Below, piece by piece: positions 14,221-26,000 of a stretch of 64,000 nucleotides of DNA (positions within the stretch are counted from its first letter, which is position 1; every line of letters begins with the position of its first letter). A program made the position numbers and the translations under genes. This DNA is from Paraspadella gotoi (lineage: Eukaryota; Chaetognatha): assembly GCA_051294375.1 (NCBI GenBank), contig CM119263.1:3804785-3868784 (forward strand). The letters are read 5' to 3'. The notes beneath the pieces were generated by a model. That model searched no databases and was not told where the DNA came from. It saw nothing but the letters and a program-made list of their open reading frames with translations.

Positions 14221-15363
14221 AGTTAGCAAAATAGCAAATTCAAGCTTACACATCGCGCAACGCTCACTCATGAACGATTCTAATATTAGATACTTCGCTC
14301 GTGAGCTAATATCAGTTTATTGTATTATATATTGCTAAGGATGTAGGATGTAGGATGATATCAATATTCACTTGCAAAAACCGTTTTTAAATTTCTAAAA
14401 TGGTTGAGGTAAGAGGATAAGTTTCAGCAGCATTTATTTTTTAACTAAGGATCTTGAAAAGTTTTAAGCGAGGCCAATCACCTCGTCTTAAACTCACTGA
14501 AAACTTGATCCTTGAACTTACCTCCTCGATAAACTTACCTCCTCTATAAACTTGTCCAATTCTTCCCTTTCGATCAATTTGTCGCCGTCTTCGTCGACAT
14601 AGGAAAGACATTCCGAGTGCGACATTCTCGCTTTCATGAAACAGACATACATAAAATCGAGAAATTCGGCTTTGGTGATAGTTCCGCTATCGTCCTTGTC
14701 ACATCTGGCGGCAGAATGGGGGGACAAGGGGGGCGACAAGGTGTGGTGAAAATACTCGTGAAAGTTGCGGCTTGTGCTGATCTTGTACGAGATTTTCGGT
14801 TTGCTCGCATTTTGGAATCATAGTATGTTAATATTTTCACAAATCTGAGAAACCATCAAACAGTAGGCGTCACTCTTATTTTTTTTTTAAATATGTCAAT
14901 CAATCGATATCCAATTATCCTTATATATCTTTAAATACCTAAGTCTAATCATCGTTCTTCTCTGCTAACTATTCTACTGTATTAGCAATATTAGTCAGTA
15001 GCAACAAATTACCGTTGGCCAAGAGTTAGTTCGGAAATGCGAGCAATCAACCGCGACGGCACCATAAGAAATTTTGCAAGACACCACGCGTTAAAAAATG
15101 ATAAATGGTTAGTCTATAAAAAAAAGGGATGTTTAATGCCAATTAGATTCTAACTAATAAAACAAATAAATAAACTAAACTTACGCATCGAAAGTGCCAG
15201 CGACATCTTCTTCAGTCAAATCTGATCCATCTCCCAAAATGGCTTCTTTGAGTTCCTTCAAGGAGACGTTGTCAGATCCGTCGGCGTCCAAAGCGTCAAA
15301 CGTCGCAGAGTAACTTTCCTTCAACTCTGCCGGAAGACGATCGCTACTCCCCTCGCTCGGCGT
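13780..15363 (-). CDS. EF-hand calcium-binding protein 1 (first exon not found)
   Basis: Calmodulin-like calcium sensor or buffer, presumed cytosolic; the target is unknown. Four minus-strand exons join in phase: 15363-15185, 14704-14539, 13975-13897 and 13820-13780, encoding 154 residues before TAG. Loop 1 (from about residue 25) is DADGSDNVSLKE, loop 2 is the canonical DKDDSGTITKAE, and loop 3 is DEDGDKLIEREE. The fourth hand (ILKDLGAEEEGHV) lacks the position-1 Asp and the final Glu, so it probably does not bind calcium. The exon 1/2 junction falls inside loop-2 FDA|C, the same place as in the two neighbouring genes. The initiating exon was not identified; in the sister gene at 24,239 it is only six bases long, which would explain this. 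The donor at 14,539 is followed 18 bases on by a duplicate donor. Confidence 0.82.
14172..14218. repeat. (AATA)n microsatellite in EF-hand intron
   Basis: About twelve perfect AATA units within the third intron interval of EF-hand gene 1. Confidence 0.92.
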
Positions 15364-15578
15364 CTGGGCGTGGCGGTTTCCGTTGGGAGGAATGAAATGG
15401 AGAGAACGTTAACTCAGATTAAGATAAGCGATGAGATTTTGACAACGATTTCGATAACGAATCCTAATCATTTCCATTCTGATCCAAAATCTGTTTCATT
15501 CCGACTTTTCATCTCGACCGACGGCGGAGAATGAAAAAAAAAAAGTTTTTTACTCCCAAAGCGAACATTTGGCAACTA

Positions 15579-15579
<1 letters not shown>

Positions 15580-15676
<97 letters not shown>

Positions 15677-15766
15677 CTTTGAGATCAGTCGGAATGATGA
15701 ATCAGTCACAAACGATCCGAAATTCTTCTTCATTAGTCTCTCTCTCTCTCTCTCTCTTCTTCTCTC

Positions 15767-15825
<59 letters not shown>
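15580..15825. repeat. (CT)n microsatellites
   Basis: Two CT runs, about 15581-15672 and 15738-15824, separated by about 65 bases of unique DNA, just upstream of the recognised exons of EF-hand gene 1 on the minus strand, where they read as (GA)n. Confidence 0.93.
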
Positions 15826-15827
<2 letters not shown>

Positions 15828-16545
15828 AACCTAATATTAACTCAGCAATTCAAAAAATCTCTTAAAATCGCCCCTCCCATCCGATGCTCTTGGCTCGAAG
15901 AAATCGATACCTGGCCAAACCCAGAAAACAAAGAAAAAAAAAAGAAAAAAAAAGTAAAAAATTTCTTTCCAATTTTCGCCTCCAAATCTTAACGAATCTC
16001 TAAGCGCAGTAAAAAAAATAATAAAAGAAATAAAAAAGAATTACAAAAACGTGTTTGGAAGAATTCAAGTTTTTGGACATAAAATTTGGAAGAATTTCGT
16101 ATTTTTTTGTTTCATTTTATGATTTGGAGAGAGAAATCCCGCCACATTGTATGAGTGAGTTTCATAGCGTCAGGCACGAATGAATGTTTGAATAAAATAG
16201 TTCAGGGCACAACCATGAGAATAATTATCATACGTGATGAGACAATAGTTTGTTCTAGACTATTTTTCAGCAATGATTAACAAATAAATAAGACTAGAAT
16301 ATTTAATTATCAAAAAATATAAAGCATAAAGCAAAATTTAACACATTATTTTCGTTACAAAAAGAATTAAGTACTATTAAGAGAGTACAAGACTTAAGGA
16401 ACAACTTTTACATCAAAAGACATAGTATAAATATAGTAGTAGTTAAAAAAAGTTGGCGCGAAATACTTTGATGGGCTAAAGTTGATAATGAATCTTAGAG
16501 ATTGTTTTCATCCACAAAAAAAAAAAAAACATCCGAAAATTTCGT
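15826..16545. other. Intergenic AT-rich DNA between EF-hand genes 1 and 2
   Basis: No exon-like frame was recognised. The unidentified first exon of EF-hand gene 1 could lie here, but no ATG followed by a good donor in the needed phase stood out. Confidence 0.5.
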
Positions 16546-18299
16546 CTAGTCTTCCTCCAGGCCAAGCATGTAGGACATAAATTCTGAAAAGAAACAGTTT
16601 TTTTATCCAATATATAAAGCAATATTTTGTTAATTTTAATTAATTAATTTCAATAATAACTCACGATCTTGGCTAATCTTTCTGTCTTCCGCTCCGAATT
16701 GATTGAAGAAGTCATCCGGCGTTGCGTTGATACCACTCTGTGAATAAGAAATAAGCAAAAGTTTATTTAAAACAAAACATTAAACATACAATATTAATTA
16801 TAGAAAAAATAAAAACTTTTCTATGCAGAGCAGCTGCTTTTTGAGATTATTCTATCATAATTATTATTAATAATATTAGTCTTATTATTAACAATAATAA
16901 TAATAATAATAATATTAGTATTATGATTATTACCACTATAATCATTGTGACTATTGTTTACACCGTTTCTATTATCACTGTGGTCAAGTGAAATCCATTC
17001 AATATATTCTTATACATAGCATTGATCTAGTTATGTAATGTTCATTTTCCTAGAAGCCAGTCAGATTTGACTTTTGGAGATGTTTTATCAATACGTCTTT
17101 CAATGTTTTGATGTTTTTGTATTTCAATACTTCAATATTTTAATATTTTATCGCTTCTGCCTCAAAAAATATATATCAAATAATTTTTTATCTTCAAATA
17201 AATCAAAAATATTACTATAAGATATTTCCTCCGAATCACTTGATATCACTCCTTACCTTCGCAATCGCGTTTTTCAGTTCGTCTTCCTCGATAAAGTTGT
17301 CACCGTCTTGATCAAGATGCGCGAAGCTTTTCGCGGCGCCTTCGCAAGCCAAGATCCAAAGAAAGTCGAAAAACTCCAACTTATCCATTTGTCCATCTCG
17401 GTCCCGGTCAAACCTGAGATTACGAAAACAGAAGGGAAAACTGGAGAAAAATCAGAGAAAAATAAACAAGTATGGTGGACTAAAATCCACCAACCGTTCA
17501 TCAGCGGCCGTTGGTGCCGGAGGCAAGTCATTCGCTTCCCAACCCAAAGGTCCGGGGTTCTAGCCCGGTGGTCGACCAGCAGTTAAGAGGGACGGGGCGC
17601 TTAACCCGTCTGTAACACGGTGTTACAGCTTGATCCGAAGCTCAGGGACTGCTTATATTGAACGGTTCTGTCACTAACACATAACAATAATTACTGTCTA
17701 ATCACAAGTATGGATAGCCAGTTATAGTATAACTTTTACGCAGAGAACGGGAGATTTGCCATATGCCATTAGTCTTCAGTCTTCAATGAGCGCTTTTCTC
17801 TTAATTGCGCGATTTCACGTCAAATGTACTATCACCCGAAAGCTTGGCTAACAAGACGGGACACCGCCGGGATTAAACCAACAGCCAGTATTAATAACTG
17901 ACCCGTTGAGAAAATAGTATTGGCTAACTGGTTGCTGAGAAAGTCTTGTTCTCTCACCACGGAGAAAAATAATGGATAAGTCGATTACAAATTAGAATAA
18001 CAAAATGGAGGACAAAAGTCTGTCGATCAAAAAATATTTTACATATACTAAATATTATTCTAATTAGTCTAATAATTTAGTTCTGACTTTTAAAAATTTC
18101 CATTTTGATCCCACCTATCAAAAGCTTTATCAAGATCCTCGTCGCACGGAGGATCTTCCGTATTCTTCAACAGGTCCTCGACCTCCCTGCAAGAGACGCA
18201 TCCCGTCCCGTCCACGTCGACACTGTCGAAGAGCGGCTCGAACTGCGCCTTCTTCTCCTCCGGCAAACGAATCCCGCATCCTTTCTTCGCCGTTTTTTT
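16546..18299 (-). CDS. EF-hand calcium-binding protein 2 (first exon not found)
   Basis: Paralogue of its downstream neighbour, presumably a calmodulin-like calcium sensor. Minus-strand exons 18299-18115, 17413-17257, 16737-16665 and 16583-16546 join with consistent phases and give 150 residues before TAG. The N-terminus is Lys-rich (KKTAKKGCG), close to that of gene 3. Loops: DVDGTGCVSCRE, DRDRDGQMDKLE and DQDGDNFIEEDE all keep Asp-1 and Glu-12. The fourth hand (FNQFGAEDRKISQDQF) has lost both, as in gene 1, so three sites are expected to bind. The first exon is missing, probably a few codons upstream. A SINE sits about 60 bases beyond the acceptor of the second recognised exon, inside the intron. 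Confidence 0.85.
17476..17703 (+). repeat. SINE family A, copy 1 (tRNA-derived)
   Basis: Flanked by a perfect 10-bp target-site duplication, ACAAGTATGG, at 17466-17475 and 17704-17713. It begins TGGACTAAAATCCAC and carries a tRNA-like module with B-box text GGGGTTCTAGCCC, then a conserved tail ending TGAACGGTTCTGTCACTAAC. It lies in an intron of EF-hand gene 2. Two further copies are at 23698-23925 and 35363-35590. Confidence 0.88.
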
Positions 18300-18539
18300 C
18301 TAAAGTTGATACATGGAAAAATATGGAAGGCTCAACTACCCCTAGCGCGATAGAGGAAACATCTATTTCTTTGATACTGTAAATAATGAAAAGGTCTAAC
18401 TATAGTGAAGGTTAACTATAAATAGGTTTGCGGTTTGCCAAGAACTATTTAAGATCATGCATGAGAAATATAACATAGAACGTATGATTGAAAGAAAATT
18501 AATAACCCGTTAAACTTAAAAAAGTTGATTTTGGAAGAC

Positions 18540-18546
18540 TTACTTC

Positions 18547-18596
<50 letters not shown>

Positions 18597-18735
18597 ATCA
18601 AAACCAGTTCCTTAATTTCCGCCCGGAGTTTTGCATTTCGCTTGATGAGAGCAATAGCCTAAAAGCCGGCACTTTGCTTTAACGATTTTTAAACTCATCT
18701 TGATTTACCGGTTTTACGCATTTTTCCTCTCTTTC

Positions 18736-18804
<69 letters not shown>
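18540..18804. repeat. (CT)n microsatellites
   Basis: CT runs at about 18545-18596 and 18735-18803, upstream of EF-hand gene 2 on its strand. Confidence 0.92.
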
Positions 18805-18805
<1 letters not shown>

Positions 18806-18869
18806 CTGTCTGTCCAAACGGCAATTTAATGACGTGTATTAACCTTTAACTTTAAAACCCTTTGTGATT

Positions 18870-19062
18870 ATCCTTTCGTTTCGTTGCTGTATTTGATATT
18901 AGAAGACGTTTGAAAGTTTATACAACGATTTTTATTTCAATTTGAAACGTACATGTTTCGGCTCTTGTACGAGCCTTCATCAGCGTTAACAGTTAATTTC
19001 AAATTTTTAGTTTCAAATTGAAATAAAAATCGTTGTATAAACTTTCAAACGTCATCTAATAA
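18870..19062 (-). repeat. Foldback element with hammerhead-like core
   Basis: Arms 18905-18948 and 19010-19053 are perfect 44-base inverted repeats; one mismatch further out extends them to about 51 bases. The 61-base loop, read on the minus strand, contains CTGATGA (18983-18977), a GGCTC/GAGCC stem, GAAAC (18959-18955) and the palindrome ACATGT followed by A. This arrangement resembles a hammerhead ribozyme core, but with one extra A after CTGATGA. Related sequence occurs at 37440-37600, 57050-57150 and, for the arms, 35743-35824. Confidence 0.72.
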
Positions 19063-19289
19063 CTTTAAAACCCAAAACAAATTTGTTAAATGTTATATAT
19101 AATAAATATCCACTATATGTTTAAGGATTAAGAAAACATAAATTGATACATAAACTAACTAATAAGAAATCCAGGTGTTAGATTATAAAATTGTTTTTTT
19201 AACTTTTTAACTTTTTTGGGCGAAGTTGATAGTCAAGTTTTTGAATGAAATTTATTTAATCTTGAAAAAACTTGTTTCAATTTTTCGGT

Positions 19290-19293
19290 TAAA

Positions 19294-19328
<35 letters not shown>

Positions 19329-19527
19329 ATCTCTCTCATCTTCCTCTCCAAAATGCCGGTTAATGATTAAGAAACGTCTTAGCAAAAGGTAAATTTCTAA
19401 TTGAAGCCTCACATGACTTTAATTGTATTCTGTCTTAACCATTTTTCGAAAGTTTTTCGAAAGTTTTTAATGTGATTTCCTCACGCAAAGGAGTAAACTC
19501 CCTCCTCTCTCTTTCTTTCTCTCTCTC

Positions 19528-19583
<56 letters not shown>
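19290..19583. repeat. (CT)n microsatellites
   Basis: CT runs at about 19296-19327 and 19501-19583. Confidence 0.92.
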
Positions 19584-19586
<3 letters not shown>

Positions 19587-19714
19587 CCTTTTTTAGTTCA
19601 TACATTTTATTCTCCGTTTGGCAATCGTTTGAGAAAAGGTATAAATTCAACTTTTTTCCGATGTAGTAGGACTTGAGAATGTTTGAAGAGAAGAAAATAG
19701 AAGAGATAACAAGA

Positions 19715-19803
19715 AATGAGAAGAAAAGAGAAGAGGAGAGAAGAGAAGAGAAGAGAAGAGAAGAGAAGAGAAGAGAAGAGAAGAGAAGAGAAGAGAAGAG
19801 AAG
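19715..19803. repeat. (AGAAG)n pentanucleotide microsatellite
   Basis: About fifteen AGAAG units, ending about 50 bases before a MITE terminus. Confidence 0.93.
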
Positions 19804-19850
19804 AAAAAGGGAAGAAAAAGAGAAGAAAAAAAATAAGAAAAGATGAAATA

Positions 19851-20132
19851 CAGTCCTGTGCAAAAAAGAAAAAGGACACCCTAAAACATTGTAACAATAA
19901 ATCTTGTTAAAATCCTTTATTATGAAAGATATTAACAGTCATTAATATTCATGGAAAAAGCAAATTTGGTTAAAATTTAGCCATATTTTTATGAGCACAG
20001 AGCGTTACTTCAGAAGAAAATAGACGTATTTTTAATTAACCTCTTGTGTTTAGGTTATTTTAGCTGTTTTAAAATTTTCTTTGCATAAAACGCGCGCAAT
20101 TTAAGAGTTTTCTCTTTTTTTGCAAAGGACTG
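19851..20132. mobile_element. Tc1/mariner-like MITE, copy 1
   Basis: The left end CAGTCCTGTGCAAAAAA is preceded by TA (19849-19850). The right end, reverse complemented, is CAGTCCTTTGCAAAAAA. The flank after the right end is AA rather than TA, so the target duplication is degraded. The interior has no transposase frame. The ends match the element at 26964-27700. Confidence 0.75.
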
Positions 20133-21294
20133 AAGAAAAGAAATGAAGTGCAAAAATTAGATAAGAAAAGAGAATAAAAAGATGAAAGAGAAAAAAATAA
20201 AGAAATAAAACATGAGAATTAAAAAATAAGAAGAAAAAGGAAAAGAAAAAGGAAAAGAAAAGGGAAAGAAACGAAAAAAAAGGGAAAAAAGAAAAGAAAA
20301 AAAGAAAAGAAAAAAGAAAAGAAATAAAAAGAAAAGAAAAGAAAAGAAAAGTAAATTCCTGCATCTTAAAAGTCGAAGACCTGAATAAACTATTAGGAGA
20401 ATCGATCAATTTTCATCAATACTATTATTTAAAATCCGTTTATATGCAATGAAAATAAAACCTTATTCAACTAAAGACATTTAACTGTTATTTAAAAGCC
20501 TACCTGTTACTTACTTTCGATTACAAAACTAAATGTTCCAGTTTTCACGATAACAACACACGGATTAATATTAAATATTCACGAGGCAGCAGAATAAATT
20601 TTTGAGTAATAAAAACAGATATAGCTAAAGAGGTCTTATAATATGTACATTGTACAATGTCAATCGGTTTTTATATTCATGTGTTGATGCGATTGCATCA
20701 GCTAATAATTAAAAACTAAACCTTCATAAAATAATGATAATTTTGTGTTTTAGTTTATTTCAAATCAAATTGCTGACAAAAGCCTCTCGCTGCGTGAAGA
20801 TTGAGGCTCACAACCGAAGGCGTCGCCACTTCACGCTATCGAAATCACAAAAGTTGTCTTTTGTCAACAACATGCAAAGAAAAACTAATAAGATTTTAAT
20901 CGAAACACTTAAAAATATGTAGTATTGTTCATAGTAATTTGCGCGTTACGAAGAATTATCTGTTTTATAAAAAAAAAATATTGTAATTATATTATATGAT
21001 TATTAAAGAAATTGTTAATTAAAAAACTCGTTACGGTCTACCCCATCAGATCGGTGGAATTGGAAGAAGAGAAGGGAGCGCCCCTCGTTTTTCCACCCAC
21101 TCGCATCTACCAACCTTCACCTTTCCACCACCCCCACCCTTCATTTTCCACCCCCCCCCCCCTCTCCCCCTCAATCGATCAGATAAACGTCTTTCTCAGA
21201 TTTGAGTTTTTATTCAAGTCTCTTTCTGTTTAAGCGGAGTCTTTTAGTCACGGCGACCTAATCTGAAAAAGGGGCGGTCTCTCTCTCTCTCTCT

Positions 21295-21382
<88 letters not shown>

Positions 21383-22700
21383 CCCCAGAAAAAAAAAGTC
21401 GCTGTGAATTCTCGATATCAACTTTTGACTCAAAAGGAAATGAATCCCTATGTTTGTTTTTATTTTTTTTTTATTTAATTTTAAAAAATCATAGCGTAAA
21501 TGACTCGTCGTGTTGAGAATCGGTTGAACAGAAATTTTATGTCTAAAGTTTACAATATTGAAAAGTACGGTGCTGTGACGAACTAAATAATTTAAAAATG
21601 GTTTCAAAAAATTACATAAATTAGATGAAAGAAAAGTCATGCTTTAAGGGATACTCTGACATGCAAATGAAATAAAAATATATAAACAATATATATTGAT
21701 TTAATATATTTNNNNNNNNNNCTCACAGGCATGACGATGGCTTGACTTCGGATTCCGACAAAATTAAAAGAGAGAGAAAGAGAGAGAGAGAAGGAGAGGC
21801 GAATGAAATTCGGAGTTCCTTTTTCGAATGGCAGTGAAAGAGAGAGTGAGACGGAGAGCGAGAGACTTTTCGAAAAAGTGGTCGGTCGAGAAGTTTTAAA
21901 GGAGTTGAGTCACGAGGAGTGGAAAAGGTGGAGGAGGAGGAGGAAGAGGAGTGGAAAAGGTGGAGGAGGAGGAGGAAGAGGAGGAGGAAGAGGAAGAGGT
22001 GCGATGAGGACTTGGAAAGGGAAGTTCGTTGAGCCAAATATTTCATTAGTCATTCTTAACAAACAAACAGACGAGGGGGCACCTCTTTTTAAGTTGGAAG
22101 GAATTGCTGAGTTTTAATACATGATAATTTGTGGTTAATTTGTATCAAAAATAATATTTTCGCAAACATTTAGTATCAAATTTGAAATATTATTAAAAAA
22201 TATAAAAACTTTCACAAATTCAAAACAAAGAAAAATTACTTATGATACATTTTTTTTATGGTTATAATTTGTTTTCCCTAATTTTTACAAATGATAATCC
22301 GTGGATTTTTTCCATCTGCTGTAGCTAGCAGTAGCCGCTGTAGTTATTTCATTTGTCCCTTTTCTCGCACTACCAGGAGATGAAAAATGAAGGAGGAAAA
22401 CTGTTCAAGTAATGTATTTAATGTTTCAAAAACATAAGTAACACTTTAAAGGGCTAAAAAGGAATCTTGCGATTTTTATAATTAAACTACTGTTATTTAG
22501 AGTTTTCAAGGCTGTTACATGGAATCGAGAATTTGTATTTAACTACTAAGCATATCCAACGCTTAGTCGCCGATCCTATTTAGATTCTTGGGTTCTGATT
22601 TCTCTATGATGATATATAACCTAACCAAAAAGCTAAATATTATTTTTTTTTTCCCCAAAAAAAGCAGATATTTTTTTCGCAGAAATTAGAAGGAAAATCA
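20133..22700. other. Intergenic region with simple repeats and one assembly gap
   Basis: 20200-20350 is A/G-rich. 21276-21379 is a long (CT)n. 21712-21721 is an N gap. 21925-22000 is GGAGGA-rich. The short frame at 20734-20922 encodes a basic stretch (CVKIEAHNRRRRHFTL) that could be a stray exon, but I cannot assign it. A first exon for EF-hand gene 2 may be hidden in this interval. Confidence 0.6.
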
Positions 22701-22705
22701 CGACA

Positions 22706-24239
22706 TCAGTAGCCCAGAAGCGCGTTGCGGATTTCTGGAAAAAAAAATATTCTGATGGTAGTGCAGAGTGCAATATAGTATTGCTCGATGGTTTAACCCA
22801 CCATAGCATTATCCAAAGTCAGAAATCAAGATTGTTTATTAATTGAAAGAACGAATAATTTTGATTGGCCATATGTCCCAATTTAAGGGAATATAATTTA
22901 ATATAAATGTTCTTAACTCAAGCTTACAGATATCGTCGCCACACTCACCGTCAAAAGTGACATAGCCGGAGTTGTCCTTGTCATACTTTTTCAAGAACTT
23001 CTCGGGATCATCTCCGCTCCCCATGTCCCTGAGCAACTCGGCCAGTTCGCTCTTGCAGATTTTTCCATCCTGGTTTTTGTCGTATTTGCAACAGATTGCC
23101 ATTGATGTCACTGTTACGTGCAATTCCCAGGCAAAGACCAAGAATTCGTCCAACTGCATCACGCCGTCACCGTTGGTGTCGTGGCTGAAAGAAAAATTAA
23201 AACTTTACAATAAAAATAATTCAATTTTTTTCATTTTTTATTAATAACAAAAACGATATTAACACAATTCTTAAATTCAAAAACAATTCAAATTCAATTC
23301 AAATTTCGGCTCTTAAACCTTAATCACTCCTTAACCGTAATCGCTAACTTAATCCCTCACCTTTACCCTAACCCTAACTATTCATCTAATCTTTAACTAC
23401 CAATAATTAACCGTATTCCAAATTTAAAAAAAAAAAGGAAAATATGGCCAAAATTCCACAAATTCTAAGATATGAGAAACTGCTACAATATGTAAATGAG
23501 ATTAATGAACTCAACATCATTTAAAATGTACCACAAAGTATCTTGCTCCAATTATTTTGAGGTGATGTTTTTTGATAAACCTTAGCTGTAATAAACATGG
23601 TTGTATTATTGTTTGGGTCATTTCATTATCCACGACTCGTCGACGGTTTATATACCTATATGTATCTTAACATATTTTTAATTAAATTAATAAATAGTGG
23701 ACTAAAATCCACTAACTGTTCATCAGAGGCCATTATTGCCGGAGGCAAGTCATTCGCCTCCCAACCCAAAGGTCCGGGATTCTCGCCTGGTAGTCGCCGA
23801 GCAGTTAAGAGGGACCGGGCGCTTAACCCGTATGTAACACGGTGTTACAGCCTGATCCGAAGCTCAGGGACTGCTTATATTGAACGGTTCTGTCACTAAC
23901 ACAAAACTATAATTACTGTCTCTTCATTATAAACAAACTCACCAGTTGAATATCGCATTGAAATCTTTTTCCGGAAAATCTTTAAACAAAGGATTATTTC
24001 GGACTTCGTCTTTGTCCAGATGACCGTTTTTGTCGTGATCCAACTTGCGAAATTCCCTCACGAATTGGTCTCTCAATTCTGAGTCCATGTGAACGCTGCA
24101 TCCTTTCTCAGCTTTTTTCCCCGTTTTCTAATCAGTGTAATCAAAAAAATAAATTAATTTAAAAAATATTAAATTTGACTAGATATTAGGTAATTATCTT
24201 TGACAATTTTTTTCATAATTGCTCACGACTTACCGGCAT
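22706..24239 (-). CDS. EF-hand protein 3, complete four-hand calmodulin-like gene
   Basis: Complete minus-strand model of four coding exons: 24239-24234 (only ATGCCG), 24127-23943, 23184-22949 and 22734-22706, total 456 bases, 151 residues and TGA. All donors are GTAAG or GTGAG and all acceptors end in AG, with consistent phases. All four loops are intact: DHDKNGHLDKDE, DTNGDGVMQLDE, DKNQDGKICKSE and DKDNSGYVTFDE. The last loop is split by an intron after its eleventh residue, and its Glu comes from the 29-base final exon. Length and domain order fit calmodulin-like proteins. Unlike genes 1 and 2, hand 4 keeps its ligands. The Lys-rich start (MPKTGKKAEKGC) matches gene 2. Likely role: cytosolic calcium sensing; the target is unknown. 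Confidence 0.9.
23239..23264 (+). repeat. 26-bp dispersed motif, copy 2
   Basis: Identical over 26 bases to 11941-11966. It lies in an intron of EF-hand gene 3. Confidence 0.8.
23698..23925 (+). repeat. SINE family A, copy 2
   Basis: Same TGGACTAAAATCCAC start, tRNA-like module and TGAACGGTTCTGTCACTAAC tail as the copy at 17476. It ends about 18 bases from the second coding exon of EF-hand gene 3, inside the intron homologous to the one occupied by copy 1 in gene 2. No clear target duplication was found. Confidence 0.85.
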
Positions 24240-26000
24240 TTTGAAAGCGCGAGATAATTTAGATAACGAACAAAAAACAAAGTTGAATTGAGAAAATGAA
24301 AGAAAGAGAAAAGGTAAGTGAAGAAGAAGTAAGTTTCAAGAGAAGTGATTCTCAATTTGAGGTTAAAAAAAGTGGGAAGAGGAAGAGTTAACGGTTGAAA
24401 TATCAAAAAAGCAGAAACGCGTCGTGAGTCGAGCGCTGGGCGTGACGCCGCCGCCGCCGCCGCCGCCGCTGCTGCTGTCGCCGCTGATTCCGCCATTGCA
24501 AAAAAATCCCTTATTCGCGCGCGGACGTTCGTTGGGATTGGGCGTGGCCCACGTTGGGGCAAACGAGAATTTGGGGCAACGTAACAATTAAATTAAACAG
24601 GTTTTTTTTTCTCTTTCTTTTTGCTTGACTCTCGGGTTCCTTGGTTGAGAAGCGCAAAAGCGGAGAGACAGACAAACAGACCAACTAATTGACAGACCGA
24701 CCGCTGGGTGGGAGAGAAGGTTGAATAGCAAAATTTAGTGACGAAAAGTTTGTTGAGGCGCTTGCTTTGCTTCGCCTCGCTTGTTTGCATCTTGCTTGCT
24801 TTTTTGAGGGGGGGGGGAATTTCGTTCTTTTAATTTTAACCTTATTATTTATTTTTCCTTGTCTAAGTAAGATATAAAAAATGTCAATCGGAATAAAAAC
24901 AAAAAAAATTACGTACACTACGTAAACCAGAAGTCAGAAAAGTTTCATTTATCTAGTTTATTTTATTAATTTTGTTTCTTTAGTTTATTTAGGTTAGTTA
25001 ATTTTAGTTGTTTACTTTGTTTTTTTCGTTTAGTTAATTTATTCTTTTGTTTTATTTATCCTTTTACAGTATTTTGTTTATTTTGCATATTCTGTTTAAT
25101 GAGTTTATTGAGTTAAGTAAGTTTATTTTGTTTATTAGGAATTCGATTCGGTCGATGTTCCGACTCGCGTCAACAAAGGCAAGAGAGCGATCAGGTGGCA
25201 AAGATCGACAGACATTATCAAATAATCTCCTTGAAACATAAAGGATTTGCATTAGCATCGACGCCGAAGATTTAAGAGAAGCCGACAATGCAGATGGTGT
25301 AAGCTAAGTGGTTGAAGCTGCCAAAATAAAGCGGAAGTAAATAAGAAACGTTGGGCTGACAACAGACACTGACTGTGTTGCTGACGCAGCAATGTTGACA
25401 AAGATGAAGCCAACAATACTCGTATAGTCAATCAAAAACCAATCAGATAGAGGATGGGCCAACAAAGCCGGCGGAGGTAAAAAATCAATGAATAAGTAAT
25501 AAATGTTATTTAATTTCTTTAAATGTTTAATGAATTCGACTAAAATTAGGCAGAATTTTCAGATCTTTAAACCTTTTTGTCAATTGCATTATCCTTAACC
25601 CATGGACGTTCATTTTTTTTTTGGTTTTAAGCCAGGAAACAAGAACTACCACAACAACAACTCCAACAAAATCTTAACGCTTCTTACAGTGGCTCAGCCG
25701 GCGTTGGCGCCGACTCTCAGTTGATATTCTTAAAACGCAAGAGCAAAGGAGGATTTTACATCTGAGACTCTCGTTCAGACAAGTGGGTAGTTTTGCAGTG
25801 ACGCAACAACGAAGAGGAATGGAATAACAATCAATTGAAGGTGACTATGAAGAGGACGAAGATTGAGATAAAAGAAGCCGACGGACGCGTTGCTGTCAAT
25901 GTAAGCAGCGATCAGTTTCATTTCATTCTTTTGGTGAGACATTTGGACTTGCTTAATTCTTGTACACACCTTTCTTCAAAGGATGTCAAGACGTAATACT
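24240..26000. other. Intergenic region between EF-hand gene 3 and the XK-like gene
   Basis: 24450-24480 is (CGC)n beside a GC-rich patch to 24570, upstream of EF-hand gene 3 on its strand and so plausibly its promoter or 5' UTR. The remainder is AT-rich, with GTTTATTT-like irregular repeats at 24950-25140. No gene is supported. Confidence 0.6.

Noticed and set aside
20734-20922. Small basic protein frame that might be a ribosomal-protein exon or pseudogene
   Set aside because: No specific family match by eye, no clear acceptor or donor pair.
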